From NCBI GenBank assembly GCA_900769845.1, contig CAAGIF010000064.1, positions 1 to 6,404 on the forward strand: a DNA stretch of 6,404 bases. The letters run 5' to 3'. The stretch's first letter is position 1. Every line of letters begins with the position of its first letter. Positions 1-6,151 of this stretch are shown here, piece after piece. A program made the position numbers and the translations under genes. The notes under the pieces are model-generated. The model was not told the origin of the DNA. It saw only the letters and a program-made list of their open reading frames with translations, and did not search any database. The stretch comes from an uncultured Oscillospiraceae bacterium (GTDB taxonomy: Bacteria > Bacillota_A > Clostridia > Oscillospirales > Oscillospiraceae).

Positions 1-1331
1 AGACGGATATTCTGTTGCTGGACGAGCCTACCAACCACCTGGATTTAAACAGTGTGGAGTGGCTGGAAGGCTATATCAATACCTTCAAGGGTACTGTTCT
101 GGCAATTTCCCATGACCGTTATTTCATTGACCGGATTGCCAAGCGTGTCATTGAGATCGTGGACGGCCATGCGGAGTTCTATTCCGGTAACTACTCTTTC
201 TATATGGATGAAAAGCAGGCCCGGTTTGACCTGCAGATGAAGCAGTACGAGCAGGAGCAGGCCAAGCTGAAGCAGCTGGGCTATACCGTGGAACGGATGA
301 AGGGCTGGGGTATCAATAATCGCACGCTTTACCGTCGGGCCATGTCTATCCAGCACCGGATGGAACGGATTCAAAAGACCGAGAAACCCAAAACGGAGAA
401 AACCATGAGAGCCACCTTCGGAGAGAAGGATTTTTCCGGCGATGTGGTTTTTCAAATGCGAAATGTTTCCAAGGCCTTTGGTGACCGCACGCTTTTTTCT
501 GATGTGGATCTGAAGGTGGAGGGTGGCGAACGAATCGCAATCCTTGGCGACAACGGCACGGGAAAGTCCACCTTTATCAGGTGCCTGCTTGGGGAAGAGG
601 ACTGTGCCGGAAAGATCCAGTTCGGGCCTACGGTGAAATGGGGATATCTGCCCCAGATCATCCATTTTTCCCATCCGGAGCGGACACTCTATGATACCAT
701 GCTCTACGAAAAGAACTGCACCCCACAGGTGGCCCGTGACCGCCTGGGCGCCTTTTTGTTCCAGGGCGAAGATGTGTTTAAGACCGTGGGAAATCTCTCT
801 GGCGGCGAACAGAGCCGTCTGCGCCTGTGCATGCTGATGGACGAGAAGATCAACCTGCTGATTTTGGATGAACCTACCAACCATCTGGATATTGCATCCA
901 GGGAATGGGTGGAAGCTGCCATCGAGGAATTTGAGGGCGTTTTGCTGTTTGTGTCCCATGACCGGTATTTTATTGAAAAGTTTGCCGAACGGATATGGCT
1001 GCTGGAAGACGGGCAGATTCGGGATTTTCGGTGCGGATATCAGAAGTACCGCGCTATTTTGGAGCATGAAGCCGCTTCCAGACCTGCCGTGATCGCCGAT
1101 CCCAAACCCAAAAAGGAAAAGCCCAAGGGCGGCACTAAAGAACTGGATAAGCTGATCCGCCGTCTGGAACGGGAGATCGAGAAGCAGGAAGCTGTAATTG
1201 CGGAATTTGACTGTAAAATCGAAGCCGCTGCGGCGGATTACCAGGAGCTGACCAGGCTTTTGCAGGAAAAAGAAGAAGCTGAGCTTGTGCTTCTGAATCT
1301 GATGGAGCAGTGGGAAGCCGCGCAGGAATGA
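1..1331 (+). CDS. ABC-F family ATPase, C-terminal part (5' end outside window)
   Basis: A soluble, duplicated ABC ATPase without membrane segments. ABC-F proteins bind the ribosomal E site and act as translation factors, or less often as ribosome-protecting antibiotic resistance factors. The window opens inside Walker B of the first ATPase domain (LLLDEPTNHLD, bases 12-44), followed by its SHD switch (108-116). A charged helical linker (about 200-420) corresponds to the inter-domain P-site tRNA interaction motif. The second domain is complete: Walker A GDNGTGKST (546-572), signature LSGGEQ (795-812), Walker B LILDEPTNHLD (858-890) and switch SHD (954-962). The C-terminus (1134-1328) is a Lys/Glu-rich coiled coil, as in Uup/YdiF-type members. 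The frame is open to base 3, so the TTG at 15 is not a start. Walker A and the signature of domain 1 lie upstream. The linker does not let me separate a housekeeping factor from a resistance protein. The next gene starts 11 bases after the stop, so the two are probably cotranscribed. Confidence 0.95.
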   Translation, partial: TDILLLDEPTNHLDLNSVEWLEGYINTFKGTVLAISHDRYFIDRIAKRVIEIVDGHAEFYSGNYSFYMDEKQARFDLQMKQYEQEQAKLKQLGYTVERMKGWGINNRTLYRRAMSIQHRMERIQKTEKPKTEKTMRATFGEKDFSGDVVFQMRNVSKAFGDRTLFSDVDLKVEGGERIAILGDNGTGKSTFIRCLLGEEDCAGKIQFGPTVKWGYLPQIIHFSHPERTLYDTMLYEKNCTPQVARDRLGAFLFQGEDVFKTVGNLSGGEQSRLRLCMLMDEKINLLILDEPTNHLDIASREWVEAAIEEFEGVLLFVSHDRYFIEKFAERIWLLEDGQIRDFRCGYQKYRAILEHEAASRPAVIADPKPKKEKPKGGTKELDKLIRRLEREIEKQEAVIAEFDCKIEAAAADYQELTRLLQEKEEAELVLLNLMEQWEAAQE

Positions 1332-1335
1332 GGAG
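1332..1335 (+). promoter_or_regulatory. Ribosome binding site deciding the start of the HEYGH gene
   Basis: GGAG sits 7 bases before ATG 1343 and just after the ABC-F stop codon. It supports this start over the in-frame ATGs at 1328 and 1310, and suggests translation coupled to the gene before it. Confidence 0.75.
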
Positions 1336-1342
1336 TGAAACC

Positions 1343-1810
1343 ATGAAAACGGTTATTTATCGATTTGTCCAGTGTACCTGGGGGCTCTTGCAAAACTTTC
1401 TTGGATTTTTTGTGTATCTGCAGCATCGAGAATGTCCCCATTTTTCCTACCATGGCGCGATCATTACCCGTTGGAACAACCCTTCCAGTGTATCTTTGGG
1501 AATGTTTGTCTTTGTGACGTCGGAACCGTACTTCTATGAAAAATTGAAGGACAGTTATTCCAAAGAGGAACTGTCCGAAAGATTGCTGGTCCATGAATAC
1601 GGGCATACGATCCAGTCTTTGATTCTGGGACCTCTGTATCTGATTTTAATGGGAATCCCCTCCACACTATGGGGCTTTCTTCCCAGATTGAACCGGATGC
1701 GCCGTGAGGGGCAGATTTCCTACTTTTCATTCTTCACAGAGAAATGGGCCAATGTTTTGGGGGAGAAGGTTACCGGCGAAAAATCCATGGAATCCCTTGT
1801 GATCGATTAG
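1343..1810 (+). CDS. Uncharacterised HEYGH-motif (zinc metallopeptidase-like) protein
   Basis: A 155-residue protein that I cannot assign to a named, characterised family. Residues 84-88 read HEYGH, an HExxH motif of the kind that binds zinc in metallopeptidases. It is followed at once by a hydrophobic stretch (about 90-112). A glutamate in FTEKWAN (E133) could be the third zinc ligand. The N-terminus (about 5-26) is also hydrophobic and aromatic, so the protein is probably membrane-associated, with the motif next to the membrane. I chose ATG 1343 because GGAG (1332-1335) lies 7 bases upstream. ATG 1328 and ATG 1310 are in frame but lack a well-spaced site and overlap the ABC-F gene. It probably forms an operon with the ABC-F gene. 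Zinc binding and peptidase activity are inferences from the motif only. The short length and lack of a clear catalytic domain leave a non-catalytic role possible. Confidence 0.85.
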   Translation: MKTVIYRFVQCTWGLLQNFLGFFVYLQHRECPHFSYHGAIITRWNNPSSVSLGMFVFVTSEPYFYEKLKDSYSKEELSERLLVHEYGHTIQSLILGPLYLILMGIPSTLWGFLPRLNRMRREGQISYFSFFTEKWANVLGEKVTGEKSMESLVID

Positions 1811-1820
1811 ACGCAGGTGG

Positions 1821-1849
1821 TTGACACTTTTTTAATCCGGTTTTATAAT
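1821..1849 (+). promoter_or_regulatory. Perfect consensus sigma-A promoter for the mrp-type gene
   Basis: TTGACA (1821-1826) and TATAAT (1844-1849) match the housekeeping consensus at all 12 positions and are separated by the optimal 17 bases. Transcription would start near 1856, leaving a leader of about 30 bases that holds AAAGGAG (1866-1872) before the ATG at 1885. The -35 box lies only 10 bases after the preceding stop, and no terminator lies between, so read-through from the upstream operon is also likely. No operator repeat is evident. Confidence 0.9.
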
Positions 1850-1884
1850 AAGCGGAGAAAAATACAAAGGAGCGCGAAAATTTC

Positions 1885-2721
1885 ATGAGTTCTTGTAATG
1901 GCAATTGTTCCAGCTGCAGCAGTTCCGATTGCGGTGACCGCAAGAAGGAGAGCCTGCTGGCTGCATTGAATCCAAAGGCTACCGTAAAAAAGGTTATCGC
2001 AGTAGTTTCCGGTAAGGGCGGCGTAGGTAAGTCCACCGTGACTTCCATGCTGGCAGTGTCCATGGCACGGAAAGGCTACCGTGTCGGTGTTCTGGATGCG
2101 GATATTACCGGCCCCTCTGCGCCTACGGCCTTCGGTGTCACCGAATGTCAGGGAGCAACGGAGGATGGGCTGTATCCTGCCATGTCCCGGGGTGGAATCC
2201 AGGTCATGTCCATCAATCTGCTGCTGGACGATCCCGCTTCTCCTGTTGTATGGCGGGGTCCTGTGATCGCCGGCGCTGTTAAGCAGTTCTGGACCGATGT
2301 GATCTGGGAGGATGTGGATTATCTGTTCGTGGATATGCCTCCCGGAACCGGCGATGTGCCTCTGACCGTATTCCAGAGTCTGCCGGTGGATGGTATTGTC
2401 ATCGTGACCAGTCCCCAGGATCTGGTTTCCATGATCGTGTCCAAAGCAGTGAATATGGCGAATATGATGCACATTCCTGTTCTCGGTTTCGTGGAGAACT
2501 ACAGCTATCTTCGGTGTCCTGACTGTGGCAAGAGGATCGAGGTTTTCGGCAAGAGTCATCTGGACGAGGTTGCTGCGCAGTTCGCCCTGCCGGTACTGGC
2601 TCGTCTGCCTATCGATCCTTCGGTGGCAGAAGCTTATGACGGCGGCTTGATGGAAACCGTTAATACCGATGCTTTGTCAGATGTTGTTCGCGCAGTGGAA
2701 GCTGCCGGAACAAACCGGTAA
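1885..2721 (+). CDS. mrp: Mrp/NBP35 (ApbC)-family P-loop ATPase, probable Fe-S cluster carrier
   Basis: A 278-residue cytoplasmic ATPase of the MinD/Mrp superfamily. Family members bind a 4Fe-4S cluster at a dimer interface and pass it to apoproteins. The deviant Walker A is GKGGVGKST (43-51), with the signature lysine K44. Other family motifs are DADITGPS (71-78), WRGP (123-126), DMPPGTGD (150-157) and TSPQDL (175-180). The CPDC pair (C211, C214) is the bridging cluster site conserved in Mrp/Nbp35. A serine-rich N-terminus carries four more cysteines (C4, C8, C11, C16), recalling the N-terminal ferredoxin-like cluster of Nbp35, though with different spacing. No DUF59 (MIP18-like) N-terminal domain is present, unlike many longer bacterial Mrp proteins. 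AAAGGAG lies 12 bases before the ATG, slightly far. The gene stands alone, with its own promoter and terminator, which fits constitutive expression. Family assignment is firm; cluster content and client proteins are inferred. Confidence 0.95.
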   Translation: MSSCNGNCSSCSSSDCGDRKKESLLAALNPKATVKKVIAVVSGKGGVGKSTVTSMLAVSMARKGYRVGVLDADITGPSAPTAFGVTECQGATEDGLYPAMSRGGIQVMSINLLLDDPASPVVWRGPVIAGAVKQFWTDVIWEDVDYLFVDMPPGTGDVPLTVFQSLPVDGIVIVTSPQDLVSMIVSKAVNMANMMHIPVLGFVENYSYLRCPDCGKRIEVFGKSHLDEVAAQFALPVLARLPIDPSVAEAYDGGLMETVNTDALSDVVRAVEAAGTNR

Positions 2722-2729
2722 TATATGAT

Positions 2730-2762
2730 AATGACCGATCCGAGCGCGGATCGGTCATTTTT
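2730..2762 (+). terminator. Intrinsic terminator after the mrp-type gene
   Basis: A perfect 13-bp stem (2730-2742 with 2747-2759) with an AGCG tetraloop runs into a five-T tract (2758-2762), 8 bases after the stop codon. The opposite strand has no comparable T-run at its exit, so it works mainly for + strand transcripts. Confidence 0.92.
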
Positions 2763-2803
2763 CTGTCCAATATATCCTGATTCGGCAAAATAGGAAATAT
2801 AAC

Positions 2804-2832
2804 TTTACTTTCAGCGGCCCTTTTGCTATAAT
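2804..2832 (+). promoter_or_regulatory. Extended -10 sigma-A promoter of the glycosidase operon
   Basis: TATAAT (2827-2832) is preceded by TG at 2824-2825, making an extended -10 element. TTTACT (2804-2809, 4 of 6 consensus) lies 17 bases upstream. The expected transcript start is near 2839, about 30 bases before the GTG start. The rest of the 2722-2869 gap holds only the preceding terminator and AT-rich DNA; I see no small gene in it. Confidence 0.85.
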
Positions 2833-2855
2833 ATATGCTACTGAATTATGTGATA

Positions 2856-2861
2856 GGGAGG
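2856..2861 (+). promoter_or_regulatory. Ribosome binding site fixing a GTG start
   Basis: GGGAGG is spaced 8 bases from GTG 2870, which makes this GTG the start although it is not ATG. No in-frame ATG occurs before residue 60, which is inside the membrane helix. Confidence 0.85.
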
Positions 2862-2869
2862 ACCGATAG

Positions 2870-4075
2870 GTGGAACAGGAAATCTACAATATCGATGAAA
2901 TCCTAAAAGAAATAGAGCAGCAGGCAAGACCCCAGCGACCCAGACCTGCCGTTCAGCCTGCGCCTCAGAGGAGGTCTTCCGCGGCAAAGAAGCCCACGCA
3001 GAAGAAATCCGGATGGCAGAAGGCTCTGGGAATTGTTGGCAGAATCATGGCGTTTCTGCTGGTGACAGTTCTGCTGGTTGCGATCACCCTTTACGGCGTC
3101 ATGTATGTGCTTGTGGAAGGGCCTTCTCCCACAGCAAGAAATACATTTATCATGTCCGTCCGGGAAACCAGCGCCATTGGATTCCTCGCCAATATTTTTC
3201 TGACGGATGAGGAAATCGCTCAGATCGAGGCTGCCGAGGATCAGATGGAAGTGTATATCGATCCCGATTCTTCCGGCGTTACCATTGAGAAGCCTGCTCC
3301 TGAAACTGATTCTGATGATGAAGAGCAGGGCCCCAAGCCAGACCAGTGGGGACTGGTGGATGAGGACGGGGACGGAATCATCGTGGAAAAGGTCACCGGC
3401 GAAGGTTACTCCGGTTACATGATGGTGGTCCTCGATCCCAGCCGGGTGATCATGGGCAGTGTGCCTTCGTCCTACGGTGCAAGAGGTTATACGGTTGCGG
3501 ATATGGTTGCCAAATTTGACGCAGTTGCCGGTGTCAATGCCGGCGGATTTGAAGATCCCGACGGTCAGGGCAACGGCAGTATTCCCAGCACGCTCCTGGT
3601 ATTTGAAGGAAAGATGTACTACGAAGGCAAGGGTATTCAGGACGGCTTTGTTGGCTTCGACAGCAATTTTATCATGCATACCGGTAAATTTACTCCCGCG
3701 GAGATTAAGGAAAAGGACATTCAGTACGGTGTCAGCTTTGGCCCTACGCTGATTAACAACGGTGTTCCCGAGGATGCGAAGACCCTTACCAGCGGCATCA
3801 ATCCCCGTACTGCCATCGGTCAGCGCTCCGACGGCGCGGTCCTGCTACTGGTCATTGACGGTCGTCAGCTCATCAGCCTGGGCGCCCGTTACACGGATCT
3901 TGTGGATGTGTTTATGGAGTACGGCGCGGTAACCGCCTGCAATCTGGACGGCGGATCCTCCACACTGATGTGGTATCAGGGAAATTATATCAATAACTGC
4001 GCCAGTGTTGTGGGTATTCGTCCTGTTCCCACCACATTCCTGGTTCTGAAGGAGGGGGTACAGAGCGATGGCTAA
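2870..4075 (+). CDS. Membrane-anchored phosphodiester glycosidase (NAGPA/DUF2233 domain)
   Basis: A 401-residue protein anchored by its N-terminus. The domain family includes mammalian uncovering enzyme, which removes GlcNAc from phosphodiester-linked mannose; bacterial members are thought to cleave or edit sugar phosphodiesters in envelope polymers. Residues 1-50 are a Pro/Gln/Lys-rich basic cytoplasmic tail. Residues 53-81 form one membrane helix with no signal-peptidase or lipobox site that I can see. Residues 82-165 form an outer stalk with METSA-like RETSAIGFLA (98-107) and a very acidic stretch (145-170). The catalytic domain (about 178-395) shows family motifs: VNAGGF (222-227), GVSFGPTLINNG (287-298), NPRTAIG (311-317), DGR (330-332) and NLDGGSST (358-365). 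All expected motifs are present, so activity is likely. The GTG start has a strong ribosome site. The stop overlaps the next gene by 8 bases, so the pair is an operon. The substrate is unknown; teichoic acid or an exopolysaccharide is a guess. Confidence 0.9.
   Translation: MEQEIYNIDEILKEIEQQARPQRPRPAVQPAPQRRSSAAKKPTQKKSGWQKALGIVGRIMAFLLVTVLLVAITLYGVMYVLVEGPSPTARNTFIMSVRETSAIGFLANIFLTDEEIAQIEAAEDQMEVYIDPDSSGVTIEKPAPETDSDDEEQGPKPDQWGLVDEDGDGIIVEKVTGEGYSGYMMVVLDPSRVIMGSVPSSYGARGYTVADMVAKFDAVAGVNAGGFEDPDGQGNGSIPSTLLVFEGKMYYEGKGIQDGFVGFDSNFIMHTGKFTPAEIKEKDIQYGVSFGPTLINNGVPEDAKTLTSGINPRTAIGQRSDGAVLLLVIDGRQLISLGARYTDLVDVFMEYGAVTACNLDGGSSTLMWYQGNYINNCASVVGIRPVPTTFLVLKEGVQSDG
4051..4055 (+). promoter_or_regulatory. 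Ribosome binding site inside the glycosidase gene
   Basis: GGAGG, within a longer purine run (4051-4058), lies in the last codons of the glycosidase gene, 12 bases before ATG 4068 (9 from the end of the G-run). It serves the overlapping downstream gene and points to coupled translation. Confidence 0.75.
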
Positions 4076-5228
4076 TTATCAGATAAACGATCGCAGAAAT
4101 CCGGCTGCCACCCAACGCAAACCCCGAAAATCAGCTGTGCTGAAACGGAGATTTCCATGGTTTGCGCTGATTCTGGTACTGTACAGCACAGTGTTTCTTA
4201 CGGCTGCCTGGTTCGGTCTTAAGTATCTGTGGACATACATGGATGCCTACGAAAAATCCCGTCCGGAAAATGTGGTTTATGCCTACATGGATAATTTGAC
4301 CCGGGAGCATATCGTTGATATGTCCCAGGAACTAATCGATTCCGTGGATCATAACATCCAGTCTGAAGAGGCAGCCAAGGCTTATTTGCTGGAAGCGATC
4401 AGCGGCGATATTACATTTGCGAAAAAGGTTAAAGAGTCCAATAATCATTCCAAACAGGTTTTTGTGTTGAAGATCGGCGAGCAACTGATCGGCCAGTTTA
4501 TGATTGAAGCCAAGGAACCGGATGAATATGGCTTTACCCAGTGGTCCGTTAGCCAGGAGTCCTTTGATCTTTCTTATCTGATCGGCAATACGGATTCTGT
4601 TACTGCTCCGAATCATTACAGCGTTTACGCCAACGGCGCAAAACTGGATGAAACCTATATTGTTACAACGGATATTCGGTATGATGAGCTGAAGGGGTAC
4701 TACGATGACTACATACTGCCGTTCCGGCAGACCTATGAAGCCGGCCCAGTTCTCGGCCCACTGGAGCTGACGGTTCAGGATGATAACGGAAATCCTGTTA
4801 TTATCGATGAGTCTACCGATCCGTTGAGCTTTCTTCTGAACTACTCCGATTCGGAACAGCAGAAGCTTCAGAAATTCGTAGATACCTTCGTAGCTTCCTA
4901 TGTTCAGTTTGCCGGCTGCGCCAACCGCAACCGCTATGGAAACTATAGGGAACTAATCCAGTATGTTGTGGAGGATACGGATCTGGCAGAGCGTCTGTAT
5001 GATGCCATCTACGGCCTACGGGCGGCCCAGAGCCGTGGCGATGAGATCGTGTCCATTGATATTAAATTCCTCTACCGCCTGGAAGAGGGAACTTATCTGT
5101 GTGATATTACCTATGATGTTGATACCACCGGTAAGAACGGTGTGGTCAGACAGACCACCAATGCAAAAATGGTGGTTACTACTGTCAATGGCGAATTAAA
5201 AGCGCAGACATTCAGCATTTATTCATAA
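4068..5228 (+). CDS. Uncharacterised single-pass membrane protein, operon partner of the glycosidase
   Basis: A 386-residue protein whose family I do not recognise. Residues 1-30 are basic (many Arg/Lys) and should stay in the cytoplasm. Residues 31-55 form one hydrophobic helix. The remainder (about 60-386) is hydrophilic and should face outward. The outer part seems to have two regions. The first (65-250) includes helical segments and a YSVYANGAKL stretch typical of beta-rich extracytoplasmic domains. The second (about 260-386) has helices followed by strands (FLYRLEEGTYLCDITYDV, 334-351), which would suit an NTF2-like fold such as that of cell-wall protein TcaA; this is a weak inference. 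There are two cysteines (C284, C345) and no catalytic motif that I can see. It overlaps the glycosidase stop codon (ATGGCTAA) and has the same topology, suggesting that the two proteins act together at the membrane surface. A strong terminator follows. Confidence 0.88.
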   Translation: MANYQINDRRNPAATQRKPRKSAVLKRRFPWFALILVLYSTVFLTAAWFGLKYLWTYMDAYEKSRPENVVYAYMDNLTREHIVDMSQELIDSVDHNIQSEEAAKAYLLEAISGDITFAKKVKESNNHSKQVFVLKIGEQLIGQFMIEAKEPDEYGFTQWSVSQESFDLSYLIGNTDSVTAPNHYSVYANGAKLDETYIVTTDIRYDELKGYYDDYILPFRQTYEAGPVLGPLELTVQDDNGNPVIIDESTDPLSFLLNYSDSEQQKLQKFVDTFVASYVQFAGCANRNRYGNYRELIQYVVEDTDLAERLYDAIYGLRAAQSRGDEIVSIDIKFLYRLEEGTYLCDITYDVDTTGKNGVVRQTTNAKMVVTTVNGELKAQTFSIYS

Positions 5229-5231
5229 CAG

Positions 5232-5266
5232 AAAAACTCCCTTTGCCGCAAAGCAAGGGGAGTTTT
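5232..5266. terminator. Bidirectional intrinsic terminator between converging genes
   Basis: A 14-bp stem with one G-U pair (5233-5246 with 5253-5266) and a six-base CGCAAA loop fills nearly all of the 41-base gap. AAAA on the left arm and TTTT on the right arm give a T-run to transcripts from either direction (TTTT on +, TTTTT on -). It lies within 4 bases of both stop codons, so it should end both the glycosidase operon and the - strand membrane gene. Confidence 0.9.
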
Positions 5267-5269
5267 GAT

Positions 5270-6079
5270 TTATTCGTGATCCATCCAGTACCACAGAAGC
5301 AGAATTACCGCAAAAAGCAGCGCAGCAATCCATAGACTGGAGACGGCAACGGAAACCGCGCTGATTCCCAGATGCCGGAGTACAACGATCAGGATCGTCA
5401 GAAGAATCGTTGTGAAAACGGCCTTGGAAAGTCCTTTGCCCATTCTGGTTGCAAAGAAGAATGTGTATAGCGCTCCGATGATTGGATTGATGACGATCAG
5501 AACCAGCCCCAGGACGGCCTTCAGAGCGCCGAGAAGCAAAGTGGAGATCAGTATCACCAGTAGAATGATCGGGGCGTTGGCGGTGACAGAGCCGGGCAGG
5601 AAGGTGTGGAAGATCCAAAGAATCAGATAGTGCAATACCATGGCCATGGTGATGGCGATGATCCGGAACAGCAACCATTTGGAGAATTTGTTTCCTCTGG
5701 GTACAAAGTCATCCATCAGATCGAACAGGAATGCCAAAATGACCATGGACAGAAATTCTTTACAGATGTTCTGGAAGGTCGTATCGGTCAACGCAAATAG
5801 CTGTACCGAATTTTCCGTAACGGTGATATAGGGCAGGGGGGCGAGAAAACGGTTCAATCCTGCAGGGTTAACTTTGTAGATCAGCACCGTGATACCGTAT
5901 ATGAAGATGATTCCGATTGCGGAGCAGATGGCGCGGTTCAGCGCAGATTCCCTGCCGATTGTATACTTGACAATTAGGTGGATTCCTGCGAAAACAGCGA
6001 TGATGATCAGGGTCAGACGCAGGATTGCCCAAAGATTCGTCGGCATACAGGAAATTAGATTCGAAAAGAAGTCCAGCAT
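5270..6079 (-). CDS. Uncharacterised polytopic membrane protein
   Basis: A 269-residue, very hydrophobic protein with about seven or eight predicted membrane helices (roughly 18-38, 48-68, 106-121, 134-158, 169-187, 189-210, 219-236, 244-265). I do not recognise its family. The main soluble parts are a loop at 70-105 (starting NPAGLNRF) and a charged loop after helix 3 (FDLMDDFVPRGNKFSKW, 119-135), where the paired aspartates and following basic residues may be functional. There is no ATPase, transporter or protease motif that I can identify. The start is supported by AAAGGA on the - strand (6087-6092), 7 bases before the ATG. It lies 72 bases downstream of rplL on the same strand, with a hairpin between but no clear promoter, so expression may depend on read-through from the ribosomal operon. 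A transporter, a channel or a small-molecule enzyme in the membrane are all possible. Confidence 0.88.
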   Translation of the reverse strand: MLDFFSNLISCMPTNLWAILRLTLIIIAVFAGIHLIVKYTIGRESALNRAICSAIGIIFIYGITVLIYKVNPAGLNRFLAPLPYITVTENSVQLFALTDTTFQNICKEFLSMVILAFLFDLMDDFVPRGNKFSKWLLFRIIAITMAMVLHYLILWIFHTFLPGSVTANAPIILLVILISTLLLGALKAVLGLVLIVINPIIGALYTFFFATRMGKGLSKAVFTTILLTILIVVLRHLGISAVSVAVSSLWIAALLFAVILLLWYWMDHE

Positions 6080-6101
6080 AGAGGTATCCTTTCTGAATGG
6101 A

Positions 6102-6128
6102 AACAGCCGCCGGAGACCGGCGGCTGTT
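6102..6128 (-). terminator. GC-rich hairpin after rplL, weak-tailed terminator or attenuator
   Basis: A perfect 12-bp stem (6102-6113 with 6117-6128) closes on a three-base loop. In the direction of rplL transcription it is followed by only three Ts before CC, so it is a strong hairpin with a poor U tail. It may act as a partial terminator, a 3' stabiliser of the ribosomal mRNA, or both, and would let some transcription reach the membrane gene that starts 22 bases further on. Confidence 0.7.
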
Positions 6129-6151
6129 GTATGTTGCAGTTAAAGAATCAA

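Noticed and set aside
15..17. TTG as start codon of the ABC-F reading frame
   Set aside because: It falls inside the Walker B motif of the first ATPase domain, and the frame stays open to the window edge, so the gene is simply truncated.
45..1067. 340-residue open frame on the - strand
   Set aside because: It is antisense to a clear ABC-F gene; its translation shows no coherent domain and mirrors the codon pattern of the opposite strand.
1310..1342. Upstream ATGs at 1310 and 1328 as starts of the HEYGH gene
   Set aside because: They overlap the ABC-F end and have no well-spaced ribosome site, while ATG 1343 has GGAG 7 bases before it.
1843..2559. 238-residue His-rich open frame on the - strand
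   Set aside because: It is antisense to the Mrp ATPase. The many histidines come from reverse-complemented ATG and GTG codons; there is no ribosome site and no recognisable family.
2722..2869. Possible small RNA or riboswitch in the gap before the glycosidase operon
   Set aside because: The only structure is the preceding terminator hairpin; the leader after the promoter is about 30 bases, too short for a riboswitch.
2903..3679. 258-residue open frame on the - strand
   Set aside because: It is antisense to the phosphodiester glycosidase, where every family motif is on the + strand.
5223..5678. 151-residue His/Arg-rich open frame on the - strand
   Set aside because: It is an out-of-frame shadow of the polytopic membrane protein and runs through the bidirectional terminator.
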